64,000 nt of DNA from Deinococcus grandis (GTDB lineage Bacteria > Deinococcota > Deinococci > Deinococcales > Deinococcaceae). The stretch's first letter is position 1. Each line of letters starts with the position of its first letter. This document shows positions 47,432-56,233 of this stretch, piece after piece. Made by a program: the position numbers and the translations under genes. Under the pieces are notes generated by a model. The model saw only the letters and a program-made list of their open reading frames with translations. It made no database searches and was not told the DNA's origin. The DNA lies in contig NZ_BCMS01000002.1 of the NCBI RefSeq assembly GCF_001485435.1, forward strand, positions 282,217-346,216. Reading direction: 5' to 3'.

Positions 47432-47970
47432 CCACCTCCAGCCCCACCTACTACACCACCGCCGAACTCGCCCGCGCCGCGCAGGTCACCCGCCGCACCG
47501 TCATGCACTACGCCGAACTGGGCCTCCTGACCCCCGACCAGGTCACCGCCTCAGGCCGCGCGCTGTACGGCCCCTACGCGCTGCGACTGCTGCGCGACCT
47601 GATCGACCTGCGCGCCCTGGGCTTCACGCTGGAGGAAGCCCGCGACGCCGTCACGCTGCGCCGCGCCACACACGACATCAAGGGGGTGTACCGCCGCGAC
47701 TGGACCCGCGCGGACATCCCCATCGACGACGAGCGGCTGCGCGCCCTGCAGGTCAAGCTGCGCACCGTGCACGACGCCTATGAGCGGCAGGCGGACAACC
47801 TCGCCCGCTTCGACCGCTGGCTCACCAAACGCTTCACCGGGGGGCAGCTGCCACACGCCCACGCGGCCGCCCATGACCCCGCCGCGCCCCACACCAGCGA
47901 ACCGGACGGCCCGGACCCTGACCGGCCCGACCCCGACCAGCCCGGCCCCGCCACGCCCGAACGCGGTTAG
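47428..47970 (+). CDS. MerR-family transcriptional regulator
   Basis: This 180-residue protein starts at a GTG overlapping the oxidoreductase stop. The N-terminal domain (YYTTAELARAAQVTRRTVMH, YAELGLLTPDQVTASGRALY, LRDLIDLRALGFTLEEARDA) is the MerR DNA-binding region. A helical middle segment would be the dimer coiled coil. The C-terminal 40 residues are His/Pro/Asp-rich (repeats of GPDPDRPDPDQPGP) and disordered. No metal-binding Cys pattern is present, so a metal sensor is unlikely. Confidence 0.88.
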   Translation: MTTSSPTYYTTAELARAAQVTRRTVMHYAELGLLTPDQVTASGRALYGPYALRLLRDLIDLRALGFTLEEARDAVTLRRATHDIKGVYRRDWTRADIPIDDERLRALQVKLRTVHDAYERQADNLARFDRWLTKRFTGGQLPHAHAAAHDPAAPHTSEPDGPDPDRPDPDQPGPATPERG

Positions 47971-48039
47971 CCTGACCGGGCGCCCGCCAGCGGTCCGGCC
48001 AGGGCCGACCATGGGCCTGGGAGGGAATGGGGGACAGGG

Positions 48040-48760
48040 TCAGACGCCCAGGGTCGCGCCGCCGTCCAGTGAGGTCCGCCAGGGTGATGTGCCGCGCCTC
48101 GTCCGAGAGGAGGAACAGGACGGCGTGGACGATGTCGGCGGGCTGCGCGATCCGCCCGAGCGGAATGCCGGTGCGGTACGTCTCGGGGTCGCCGGCGATC
48201 ACGCGGTCCTCGGCGCCGGGCGCGGTCCACAACTGGCGCTGCATGGGCGTGTCGGTGCTGCCGGGCGAGATGAGGTTGCAGAGCACGCCGCTCCCGGCGA
48301 GTTCCAGGCCCAGCGTGCGGGTCAGGTGCGCGGCGGCGGCCTTGCTGGCCGCGTAGGCGCCCATCCCGGTCCGCGGAACGTGCGCGGCGTTCGAGCCGAC
48401 CGTGACGACCGCTCCGCGACCGCGCGCGCGCATGACTCGCGTGGCCGCGCGGGACACGAAGAACGCACCGCTGGTGTTCACCGTGAACGTGGCGTGCCAG
48501 TCCTCGTCACTCAGGTCCGTCAGGGGGCCGGGGCGCAGGACGCCCGCGACGTTCACGAGGTCCGTCAGGGGCCCCAGGGTGGCCTCGGCGTGCGCGACGG
48601 CCTGATCGGCGGCGCGCGGGTCGGTCACGTCCAGCGGGTACGGCACGACGCCGGGCTGCGCGGCGAGGTCGGGCGGGATGGGCTGGCGGTCCGTGGCGAG
48701 CACCCGCGCGCCCCGCGCGGCGAGCGCCGAGGCGACCGCCGCCCCGATGCCCTGCGCGGC
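48040..48760 (-). pseudogene. entA: remnant of entA (2,3-dihydro-2,3-dihydroxybenzoate dehydrogenase)
   Basis: Translation on the minus strand gives an EntA-like short-chain dehydrogenase: QGIGAAVASALAARG, NVAGVLRPGPLTDLSDEDW, VTVGSNAAHVPRTGMGAYAA, GLELAGSGVLCN, ISPGSTDTPMQRQLW. The first residues (start codon to VTGA) are missing, and the frame continues at 48760 into unrelated sequence. Near the 3' end two bases are lost after HITLADLT (about 48067-48072), which shifts the conserved VDGGATLGV ending out of frame; its stop would be at 48040-48042. Both ends are broken, so it is a pseudogene. EntA makes 2,3-dihydroxybenzoate for catechol siderophores. No other siderophore biosynthesis gene is present here. 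Confidence 0.85.
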
Positions 48761-49156
48761 GCGGAAGGCCGCGATATCCAGACGTTCGGCGGCGGCGAGC
48801 AGCAGCGCGTGCACCTCGCCCGGACGCTGGCGCAGCTGCACGGCACGCCCGGCGACCGGGTGCTGCTGCTGGACGGACCCACCGCCAGCCTCGACCTCGC
48901 CCACCAGCACGCCACGCTGCGTCTCGCCCGCGACCTGTGCGCGGAAGGGGTCGGCGTGCTGGCCGTCCTGCACGACCTGAACCTCGCCGCGCAGTACGCC
49001 GACCGGGTGCTGCTGCTCGACGGCGGTCAGGTCCTGACCTGCGCCCCACCCGGGGCCGCCCTGACCAGCGAGCACATCCGCGCCGCGTACGGCCACGACG
49101 TGCTCGTCACCCGCCACCCCTGCCTGGACTGCCCGCTGATCGTCAGCGCGGGGTGA
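48761..49156 (+). pseudogene. 3' remnant of a heme/siderophore ABC transporter ATPase
   Basis: The plus strand encodes the last 128 or so residues of an HmuV/FecE-type ATPase: FGGGEQQRVHLARTLAQL (ABC signature), DRVLLLDGPTASLDLAHQ (Walker B and D-loop), GVLAVLHDLNLAAQYADRVL (switch His) and a normal C-terminus. The Walker A half and start codon are absent; sequence upstream of about 48761 is the antisense of the entA remnant. The two fragments face head to head, so one deletion removed both 5' ends and everything between them. Expression of a functional protein is unlikely. Confidence 0.82.
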
Positions 49157-49159
49157 CCG

Positions 49160-51409
49160 TCAGCGTGGCCTGATCGCCTGGAGTCGGCCGAGCAGCTCCT
49201 CGAGGCGTTCGGGCCGCGCGAGGTGGTAGCCCTGCGCGGCGCCGCACTCGAAGTCCCGCAGCATCTGCAGCATCGCCTCGTCCTCGACACCCTCGGCGAC
49301 GGTGTGCAGCCCCAGGTCCCCCGCGAGGCGGATCGCGCTGCCCAGCAGGGCGCCGCGCGTGCCGCCCCGGGCGCTGTCGCGCAGGAACGACCGGTCGAGC
49401 TTCACGGTGTCCAGCGGCAGGTCCGCCAGCAGCGCGAGGCTGGAGTGCCCGCTGCCGAAGTCGTCCAGCGCGATCCGCACGCCGGCGGCGCGCAGGTCCT
49501 CCAGGTGACGGCAGGCGAGGTCCACGTTCTGCATGACGCTGGACTCCGTGACTTCCAGCGTCAGCAGGGTGGGCGGGGCGTTCAGTTCACGCAGGATCTC
49601 CAGCACGCGCGCGGCGAAGTCCGGGCTGAGCAGCTGGAGGGGGCTGACGTTCACGTTCACGCGCAGCGGCGCGATCTGCTGGGCGTTCCGGGCGTCCTGC
49701 ACGGCGCGGCGCAGCGCCCATTCGCCCAGCGTGCCGATCAGTCCGGCGCGTTCGGCGACCGGGATGAACGTGCCGGGCGGCACGCTGCCCAGCGTGGGGT
49801 GCTTCCAGCGCAGCAGGGCCTCCATCGCCTCCCACTGGCCGGTCTGGAGGTTATGGATGGGCTGGTACAGCAGGGACAGTTCCCCGCGCGTGTCGGCGCC
49901 CTGCAGGGACGCCTCGAGCAGGTGACCGTACTGGCTCAGGCGCAGCATCTCCTCGTTGAACAGCCCGATCGGTTCGCGTTCGTCCAGCGCGTGCTGCAGC
50001 GCGATGTTCGCGTGCCGCAGCAGCGTCGGGACCGGCACGGCGTACGGGGATTCCACGTATCCGGCCGTGAATTTCAGCGGAATCTCGGCGTCCTTGAGCT
50101 GGAAGGGACGTTCCAGTTCCCGCAGGATCACGCGGGGGTCCGGGGTGTCCCGCCCGGTCGTGATGAGCGCCAGCCCGCTCGAGGACAGCCGCGCCACGAC
50201 GTGCTGCGGCCCCAGCTCGCCCAGGCGGCCGGTGATCTCGCGCAGCAGCGTGTCCACCATGGCGTTGCCGTACAGACCGCTGAGTTCCTGCAGGCGCGGC
50301 ACCTCGACGATCAGGGCGCTGCGGACCGGCGTGTTGTTCAGCCGTTCGAGCAGGCCGCTGCGGGTGAACGCGCCGGTCAGCTCGTCGCGCTGCGAGCGGT
50401 CCCGCAGCTGGCCTTCACGCTCCTGGAGGTGGTCGAGCAGGGCGTTGATGGTGCGGGCCAGCAGACCCAGTTCGGTGGGGTCGCGGCCGTCCAGGCGGTG
50501 CGTGGGGTCGCGCGCGATGCGCTGCGTGTCGCGCTTGTAGCCGTCCAGGACGTTCAGGACCCGGCGGTTCAGGAACAGCATGAAGGCGGCCACGCCGATC
50601 AGGGTGGTGATCAGCATCGTCAGGCGCAGCTGCTGCGCGCCGATCAGCCCGGCGGCGTGCACGGCGCGCGGAATGCTGAGGTCCAGCGCGAGCTGCGGCG
50701 GGCCGCTGGGCGCACTCAGGGGCGAGGTGGCGCGCACGCTGTCCCCCAGGAAGCGCACCTGCGTCTCGGGCACGGGCGTGAGGCTCAGCGCCGCGCTGAA
50801 CACCTGCCCCTGGTACGTGAGTTCCTGCAGCACCTGCGGCGTGAGGGTCCGGGCGAGCAGCATGACCCCGCCGCGTCCCTGCCCGTCGTCGCGGGTGATG
50901 GGGCGCGCCGCGACGATGTACGCCTGCCCGCCGCGGCGGATGACCCCGGCCGAGCCGCCGGCCGGCAGGGGGCGGGGCAGGCTGGCGAAGAAGTCCGTGA
51001 CGATCGCGGTGGCGTCCACGACGCGGTTGTCCCGCAGGGTCGCGGCGGACAGCAGGCGCCCGCCAGGCGCGGCGACGCCCCAGTAGTCGACCTTGCCGCC
51101 GATGAACGTGCCGGGCACGAGGTTGGCGGCCAGGTAGCGGTCGTTGCGTCCGGCGGCGTACTCGAAGGTCTCGGTCCAGAGGCTGAAGTTCAGCACGAAC
51201 AGCCCGACGCGGTCTTCCTCGGCGTGCAGGTTCGCGCGGGCGATGTCGCTGAACTGCTGCACCTGCGTGCGTTCGATACTGTTGAACTTCTCGTTCATGA
51301 AGGCGGGCAGCAGCAGCAGCAGGATCACGCCCAGCGGGATCAGCAGCGCGGCCAGCAGCGCCAGCAGTTGCAGCCGCAGCGACACCGTCAGGCCGTTCCA
51401 GCGGGTCAT
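49160..51409 (-). CDS. CHASE4-HAMP-GGDEF(degenerate)-EAL membrane protein
   Basis: The protein is 749 residues from the ATG at 51409 (AGGACC just upstream); the longer in-frame start is Pro/Ala-rich and unlikely. A transmembrane helix (LALLAALLIPLGVILLLLL) is followed by a CHASE4-type extracytoplasmic sensor (about 45-255), a second helix (LTMLITTLIGVAAFMLFL) and HAMP (NRRVLNVLDGYKRDTQRIAR). The GGDEF domain has ARLSSSGLALI in place of the catalytic motif, so it is inactive. The EAL domain keeps EALLRW, EVTESSVMQ, DDFGSGHSSL and KLDRSFL, as required for c-di-GMP hydrolysis. It is the second such enzyme in the window, with a different sensor from the one at 5901. Confidence 0.88.
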   Translation of the reverse strand: MTRWNGLTVSLRLQLLALLAALLIPLGVILLLLLPAFMNEKFNSIERTQVQQFSDIARANLHAEEDRVGLFVLNFSLWTETFEYAAGRNDRYLAANLVPGTFIGGKVDYWGVAAPGGRLLSAATLRDNRVVDATAIVTDFFASLPRPLPAGGSAGVIRRGGQAYIVAARPITRDDGQGRGGVMLLARTLTPQVLQELTYQGQVFSAALSLTPVPETQVRFLGDSVRATSPLSAPSGPPQLALDLSIPRAVHAAGLIGAQQLRLTMLITTLIGVAAFMLFLNRRVLNVLDGYKRDTQRIARDPTHRLDGRDPTELGLLARTINALLDHLQEREGQLRDRSQRDELTGAFTRSGLLERLNNTPVRSALIVEVPRLQELSGLYGNAMVDTLLREITGRLGELGPQHVVARLSSSGLALITTGRDTPDPRVILRELERPFQLKDAEIPLKFTAGYVESPYAVPVPTLLRHANIALQHALDEREPIGLFNEEMLRLSQYGHLLEASLQGADTRGELSLLYQPIHNLQTGQWEAMEALLRWKHPTLGSVPPGTFIPVAERAGLIGTLGEWALRRAVQDARNAQQIAPLRVNVNVSPLQLLSPDFAARVLEILRELNAPPTLLTLEVTESSVMQNVDLACRHLEDLRAAGVRIALDDFGSGHSSLALLADLPLDTVKLDRSFLRDSARGGTRGALLGSAIRLAGDLGLHTVAEGVEDEAMLQMLRDFECGAAQGYHLARPERLEELLGRLQAIRPR

Positions 51410-51607
51410 CGGGGGTCCTGGGGCGGAAGCGGGCGCGGCAGCATGACGGGCAGGGAAGCTCCTTGGCGGGCGAAGGGGACGGCGGGAATTGGACGGGTGA
51501 CCTTCAGTCTCAGCATAGGACGCGGGCATTTCGTGTGAGCCGCATGTCCCCTTTCTGAATGTGGGGGCAGTGGGGGGGGGTGGGACGCAAGTCCCCCGGT
51601 CTATTCC

Positions 51608-51621
51608 TGAGTATGAACTCA
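51608..51621. promoter_or_regulatory. palindromic operator-like site at the TetR gene start
   Basis: TGAGTATGAACTCA is a near-perfect palindrome overlapping the possible first codon (51613) and lying just before the second ATG (51625). A related sequence, TAAGTATTCACTCG, lies upstream of the efflux operon (52311). Shared bases AGTAT-N2-ACTC suggest one repressor binding both. Confidence 0.6.
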
Positions 51622-51624
51622 GTT

Positions 51625-52215
51625 ATGGCCAGACCCCGACAGATCAGTGACGACGCGATCGTCGCCGCCGCGCAGGAGGTGTTCCTCGAACAGGGCTTCA
51701 GCGCCACTACCGCCGCCATCGCCCGCCGGGCCGGGGTGTCCGAGGGCACGCTGTTCAACCGCTTCGCCAGCAAGGAGGACCTGTTCGTCGCCGCCATCGG
51801 CCTGGACGCCCAGGCGCGCTTTCACACCGAGCTGCTGGAGGTGGTCGGCACCGGCGAGGTCCGCCGCAACCTCGAGCGGCTGCTGCTGAACATGCTCGGG
51901 CAGGCGGCGGACCTCGTCCCGAAACTGATGGTGATGTTCTCCCGCGGGCACGATCCCTCGCATAACCCGATCCTGATGCGCCTGGGTGACCCCATGCAGG
52001 TCGCCGCGCGCAACATCGCCACCTACCTGGAGGCCGAGGCCCGCCTGGGCCGCCTGCGCCCCCTGGACGCCGAGGTCACCGCCCTGAGCATCGTGGGCGC
52101 CCTGTCGCACTACGTGCACCGCGAGCAGATGATGCCCGGCCAGGGCAGCGGCCTGGAGGCCGGACGCTTCGTGCGCGGCCTGATGGACCTGCTGTGGCCC
52201 GGCATGGCCCCCTGA
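51625..52215 (+). CDS. TetR-family repressor upstream of RND efflux operon
   Basis: This protein is 196 residues from the ATG at 51625 (an in-frame ATG at 51613 adds four). It has the TetR helix-turn-helix: DDAIVAAAQEVFLEQGFSAT, TAAIARRAGVSEGTLFNRFA and SKEDLFVAAI. The C-terminal ligand domain is helical (LLLNMLGQAADLVPKLMVMF; LSIVGALSHYVHREQMM). It lies upstream of and co-oriented with the efflux genes, and similar operator-like palindromes lie before both. The likely role is repression of the pump until an inducer binds. The inducer is unknown. Confidence 0.88.
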   Translation: MARPRQISDDAIVAAAQEVFLEQGFSATTAAIARRAGVSEGTLFNRFASKEDLFVAAIGLDAQARFHTELLEVVGTGEVRRNLERLLLNMLGQAADLVPKLMVMFSRGHDPSHNPILMRLGDPMQVAARNIATYLEAEARLGRLRPLDAEVTALSIVGALSHYVHREQMMPGQGSGLEAGRFVRGLMDLLWPGMAP

Positions 52216-52310
52216 CGCGGCCAGGAGCCCCCTGATGTGGACAGGAGGGCTACGCGCCGCCCCCGACGCCCGTCCTGAGACCGGAGTGAACGAGGCATGA
52301 CAGTTATAAC

Positions 52311-52324
52311 TAAGTATTCACTCG
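52311..52324. promoter_or_regulatory. TetR operator-like site upstream of efflux operon
   Basis: TAAGTATTCACTCG shares the spacing and AGTAT-N2-ACTC core of the palindrome at 51608. It sits in an A/T-rich island (52298-52330, with TATAAC at 52305-52310 as a possible -10) about 100 bases before the first efflux gene. The rest of 52216-52422 shows no gene. Confidence 0.5.
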
Positions 52325-52422
52325 TTAATGGTGGCAGCCGCGCGCCACCCGCCCCCCACCGGGCATCACTGCCCACCTGAACGATCACCTGCCCCCACCC
52401 CCGCCCCACCCAGAGGACCGAC

Positions 52423-53931
52423 ATGACCCACGCCTCACCCCCCCGCCCGCTGCGCCGCGCTGCGCTGACCCTGGCCCTGCTGCTCGGGCCGGTCGCGGCC
52501 CAGAGTTCAGCGGCCCAAACTTCAGTGGCCCAGCCGACAGTGGCCCAGACGTTGCCGTCCACGACGGCCCCGGCACCGGCCCCCGCGCCCGCTGCGCCCG
52601 CCAGCGCCCTGGCCTCCCCGCTGGACTCGCTGCTGCTCGCGCTGCGCTCGGCCCCCGGCTGGCGCGCGGCGGACCTGACCTACCGCGCCGCGCAACTGCA
52701 GCTCGACAGCGCCCGACTGCGCGCCGGACTGAACCTCACGGTCGGCGGCAACGCCGCCCTCACGAAAGCCCCCTGGGAGGGCGGCGACTGGACCGGGAAC
52801 GGCACCCTCACCCTGAGTGCCAGCCTGCCCGTGCTGCCCTGGTCGCCGCTGCTCGAGGGCGTGCGCAGCGCCGAACGGGGCGTGCAGACGGCCGCGCTGG
52901 ACCTGCGTGGCGCCCGCGCGGGCCTGACCACGCAGCTGTGGCAGGCCTACGCGGGCCTGCGCGCCGCCGGCGACGCCCTGACCCTGGCCGACGCGCAGCT
53001 CTCCCTGAGCGGCCAGCTGCTCGCCGCCGGACGTGACCAGCGAGCCCAGGGCCTGCTCACCGAAAGCGGCCTGCTGGACCGGCAGGCGAACCTGGAGGCG
53101 GCGCAGGCGGGCCGCGACCGCGCCGCGCGGGCCGTCACGCAGGCCCGCGCGGCCCTGACCCGCCTGCTGGGCACCGACCCGCTGCCCGCCACGCCCGACC
53201 TGAGCCGCCCCCTGCCGGACCTGACCCCCGCCGGGGACGAGGCCACCCTGATCGCCCGCGCGCTGGAGCGGCGGCCCGAGGTGCGCCGCGCGCAGGCCAC
53301 CCTGGCCGACGCGCAGGCCGCCCGCGACGCCGCCGTCCTGGCGGCCCGCCTGCCGGACGTGACCGCCAGCGTCACCGCCGGACAGCTCGCCAGCGCCTCC
53401 GGCGCGGCCGGACGGACCGTCAGCGGCAGCCTGAACCTCACGACCGGCGTGCTCGGCGCGCAGGTCAGCGTGCCGCTGCGCGAACCGAAGAGTCCGGTCA
53501 GCGGCGTGAACCTCGCCCTGAACGCCTCGATTCCCATCCTGGGCAGCACCGAGAGCGCCGCGCTGCGGCAGGCCGAACTGGGCGTGCAGCAGGCCACCCT
53601 GGCCCTGGACGTCGCCCGGCAGGGCGCCGAACTCGACGTCCGCACCCGCATTCAGGCCGTGCAGGACGAACGCGGCGCGCTGGACGCCGCCCGCACCCGC
53701 GTCCGAGCCGCCGAACTGACCGTGCAGGCCGCGCAGGCCCGCCTGGACGCTGGGCTGGCCACCCGCCTGGACGTCGCGCAGGCCAGGCTGAACCTCACGC
53801 AGGCGACGCAGGCGCTCAGCGCCCAGCTCGACCGCGTGTCCGTCGCGGGCGCCGCGCTCGCGCAGGCCACCGCCGACCTCGACCCGCTGCTCCTGACCAT
53901 TCCCGCCCTGCCCACCGGAGGCCGCCCATGA
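52423..53931 (+). CDS. TolC-like outer-membrane efflux protein 1
   Basis: This 502-residue protein has a signal peptide (LRRAALTLALLLGPVAAQ) followed by an Ala/Pro/Thr-rich stretch to about residue 65. Two TolC-type repeats follow: long helices rich in Ala, Gln, Arg and Leu (AADLTYRAAQLQLDSARLRA; RRAQATLADAQAARDAAVLA) alternating with beta-strands (LNLTVGGNAALT; NLALNASIPILGS). The last helix (AAQARLDAGLATRLDVAQAR) has the typical GxATxxDVxxA motif. It forms the outer-membrane duct with the adaptor and pump encoded downstream. Its stop overlaps the next TolC-like gene (ATGA). Confidence 0.87.
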   Translation: MTHASPPRPLRRAALTLALLLGPVAAQSSAAQTSVAQPTVAQTLPSTTAPAPAPAPAAPASALASPLDSLLLALRSAPGWRAADLTYRAAQLQLDSARLRAGLNLTVGGNAALTKAPWEGGDWTGNGTLTLSASLPVLPWSPLLEGVRSAERGVQTAALDLRGARAGLTTQLWQAYAGLRAAGDALTLADAQLSLSGQLLAAGRDQRAQGLLTESGLLDRQANLEAAQAGRDRAARAVTQARAALTRLLGTDPLPATPDLSRPLPDLTPAGDEATLIARALERRPEVRRAQATLADAQAARDAAVLAARLPDVTASVTAGQLASASGAAGRTVSGSLNLTTGVLGAQVSVPLREPKSPVSGVNLALNASIPILGSTESAALRQAELGVQQATLALDVARQGAELDVRTRIQAVQDERGALDAARTRVRAAELTVQAAQARLDAGLATRLDVAQARLNLTQATQALSAQLDRVSVAGAALAQATADLDPLLLTIPALPTGGRP

Positions 53932-54989
53932 CGCGCACCCTGACCCTGATCCTCGCCCTGAGCGCCGCCAGCCCGCTGGCCCTGGCCCAGACCACCACCG
54001 CCCAGACCGCCCGCACGGCCCTGACCCTCAGTAGCGCCGTCACCCGCGCCGTCACGCAGGGCGTGGACGTCACCACCGCCCGCGCGAACCTCCAGAAGGC
54101 CCAGGCGAACCTGCGCGCCGTGCGCGCCGACCCCACCAGCCTCATCACCACCCTCACGCAGGCCGAGCAGGACGTCACCGCGCAGACGGCGTCGCTGAAC
54201 GCCGCGAAACTCGGCGCGGCGCAGGCCGCCGTGAGCGGCTACGTGCAGGCCTTCGAGGCCGCCCAGCGGACCGCGCTGGCCCAGGCGCAGGTCAGCCTGT
54301 CCGAACGGCAGCTGAAGATCGCGCAGGCCCGCCTCGCGGCGCGCGTCGCCACCACCCTGGACGTCAGCCGCGCGCAGAACGCCCTGAACAGCGACCGCCA
54401 GGACCTCGCCAGCGCCCAGGCCACCCTGCCCGTGCTGGAAGCCACGCTGGCCCGCACCCTGAACCTCCCGGCCGGGACCGACCTGAGCCTCGCCGCGCCC
54501 GGCGGCGCCCCGAAACTCAGCGTGACGCTGGCCGCCCTCCAGGCCGGACTGGAAAAACGCCTGCCGTCCCTGGTGCAGGCCGCCAGTGGCGTGAACTTCG
54601 CCGCGCTGCAGGTGAACCTCGCGGACAACGACTACACCCCGGCCCGCACCCTGGAAGACGCCCGCACCGCGCTGGACAACGCCACGCGCAGCCTGGAGGA
54701 CGCCGCGCGCGCTGCGCAGACCGGCGTGCGCGACGCCTGGCGCAGCGCGCAGGACGCCCAGGCCCGCGTGGCCGTCGCGCAGGAGGCCGCCGCGAACGCC
54801 CAGACCGCCCTGCGCAACGCCCAGGCCCGCCTGAAGGCCGGCACGGCCGCCGCCATCGAGGTCCAGCAGGCCCAGGTGCAGGCCCAGCAGGCCGACCTGA
54901 GCGTGCAGCAGGCCGTGGGCGGCGTGTGGCGCGCCCTGGCCGCCCTGGGCGCGGCCGCCGGGCAGGACGTGACGGGGCTGGTGAACTGA
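53928..54989 (+). CDS. TolC-like outer-membrane efflux protein 2
   Basis: This 353-residue protein has a signal peptide (MTRTLTLILALSAASPLALA). It has two coiled-coil repeats of TolC type (ANLQKAQANLRAVRADPTSL; AQARLAARVATTLDVSRAQN; AQARLKAGTAAAIEVQQAQV) with the conserved turn residues, but it is about 100 residues shorter than usual and its beta-strand parts are short. It could form heteromeric channels with the first TolC-like protein, or act in the periplasm only. Coupling by ATGA to the preceding gene implies matched amounts. Family assignment is good; the precise role is inferred. Confidence 0.78.
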   Translation: MTRTLTLILALSAASPLALAQTTTAQTARTALTLSSAVTRAVTQGVDVTTARANLQKAQANLRAVRADPTSLITTLTQAEQDVTAQTASLNAAKLGAAQAAVSGYVQAFEAAQRTALAQAQVSLSERQLKIAQARLAARVATTLDVSRAQNALNSDRQDLASAQATLPVLEATLARTLNLPAGTDLSLAAPGGAPKLSVTLAALQAGLEKRLPSLVQAASGVNFAALQVNLADNDYTPARTLEDARTALDNATRSLEDAARAAQTGVRDAWRSAQDAQARVAVAQEAAANAQTALRNAQARLKAGTAAAIEVQQAQVQAQQADLSVQQAVGGVWRALAALGAAAGQDVTGLVN

Positions 54990-54991
54990 CC

Positions 54992-56233
54992 GTGCGCCGC
55001 TCCGCCCTGCTCCTGCTGCCCCTGCTCCTCGGCGCGTGCGCCGCCGACAAGGACGCGGCGAAGAACGACCTGGACGCCGCGCCCGCCAAGACCACGACCC
55101 TGCAGGTCGCCACCACCCCCGCCCGCAGCGGCACGCTCGCCACGCAGCGCAGCGTCAGCGGCACCGTCGAGGCGCAGCGCGACAGTCAGGTCGCCGCGCA
55201 ATCCGGCGGGACCGTGCAGCGCCTGCTCGTGCAGGAAGGCGAGCAGGTCAGCCAGGGGCAGGTCCTGGCGCAGCTGGACGACACCGCGCAGCGTCAGGCC
55301 CTCCAGAACGCCCGGCTGCAGGTCCAGCAGGCCGAGATCAGCCTCGCGCAGACCCGCCGCACCACCCAGAACAACACCGGCACGCTCAGTGCCGCCGTCA
55401 CGGCCGCGCAGGCCAGCCTCGCGCAGGCGCAGGCGGGCGCGCAGAGCGCCGAGAACCTCTACCGCCTGGGCGGCATCAGCCTGTCCGACGTGCAGGCCGC
55501 CCGCGCGCAGCTCGCGCAGGCGCAGAGCGCCCTGTCGCAGGCCCGCGCGAACGCCGCGCAGAACGGCCAGAGCGCCCAGGGCAGCGTGCCGCTGCAGGAA
55601 GCGCAGCTGGCCCAGGCGCGCGTGAGCGTCCAGCAGGCCGAGCAGAACCTCGCCCGCACCGCGGTGCGCGCGCCCTTCGCGGGCACCGTCGCCGCACTGA
55701 ACGTCGAGGTGGGCGAGTTCGCCGGGCAGGGCAGCGCCGTCGCGCGGCTCGTGGACCCCGGCAGCCTGCGCGTGAAGTTCAACGTGCCCGCCGCCGACGC
55801 CGCCACGCTCACCGAGGGCGCGGCGCTGAACGTCGGCTACGGCGGCGTGAACTACGTCGGCGTGGTGACCGGCGCGCCCGGCGTCGCCGGAACGAACCGG
55901 CTCGTGCCCGTCACGGCCCGAGTGCAGGGCGGCGCGAATCTGCCGGTGGGCGCCGCCGCGCAGGTCCGCTACCGCGTGCAGCTGGGTCAGGGCGTCCTGA
56001 TCCCCAGCGGCGCCGTGCAGGCCGACGGCGGGGAGAACGTCGTGTACACCGTCTCCGGCGGCGTGGCCCGCCGCACGCCCGTCCGCGTGGTCGCCGAGAG
56101 CGGCGCGCAGGTCGCCGTGCGCGGCCTCGACGCGGGCGCGGCCGTCGTGAACCCCATCCCCGCCAGCCTGCAGGACGGCGCGCGCGTGCAGACCGGCGCC
56201 CAGGCCGCCCCCCGGACCGGAGCCACCCCGTGA
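54992..56233 (+). CDS. RND efflux periplasmic adaptor lipoprotein
   Basis: This protein has 413 residues from the GTG at 54992, chosen because the lipoprotein signal starts there (RRSALLLLPLLLGAC, lipobox LGAC). The biotinyl-lipoyl domain halves are SGTVEAQRDSQVAAQSGGTV and VRAPFAGTVAALNVEVGEFA. A long alpha-hairpin of Gln/Ala-rich helices lies between them, followed by beta-barrel and membrane-proximal domains (VKFNVPAADAATLTEGAALN; VLIPSGAVQADGGENVVYTV). It links the inner-membrane pump to the TolC-like channel. Its stop overlaps the pump start (GTGA). Confidence 0.9.
   Translation: MRRSALLLLPLLLGACAADKDAAKNDLDAAPAKTTTLQVATTPARSGTLATQRSVSGTVEAQRDSQVAAQSGGTVQRLLVQEGEQVSQGQVLAQLDDTAQRQALQNARLQVQQAEISLAQTRRTTQNNTGTLSAAVTAAQASLAQAQAGAQSAENLYRLGGISLSDVQAARAQLAQAQSALSQARANAAQNGQSAQGSVPLQEAQLAQARVSVQQAEQNLARTAVRAPFAGTVAALNVEVGEFAGQGSAVARLVDPGSLRVKFNVPAADAATLTEGAALNVGYGGVNYVGVVTGAPGVAGTNRLVPVTARVQGGANLPVGAAAQVRYRVQLGQGVLIPSGAVQADGGENVVYTVSGGVARRTPVRVVAESGAQVAVRGLDAGAAVVNPIPASLQDGARVQTGAQAAPRTGATP

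Noticed and set aside
47834..49117. A single 427-residue minus-strand dehydrogenase gene
   Set aside because: The first 120 residues are the antisense of the ABC ATPase remnant and the last 45 follow a frameshift; only the EntA-like core is real.
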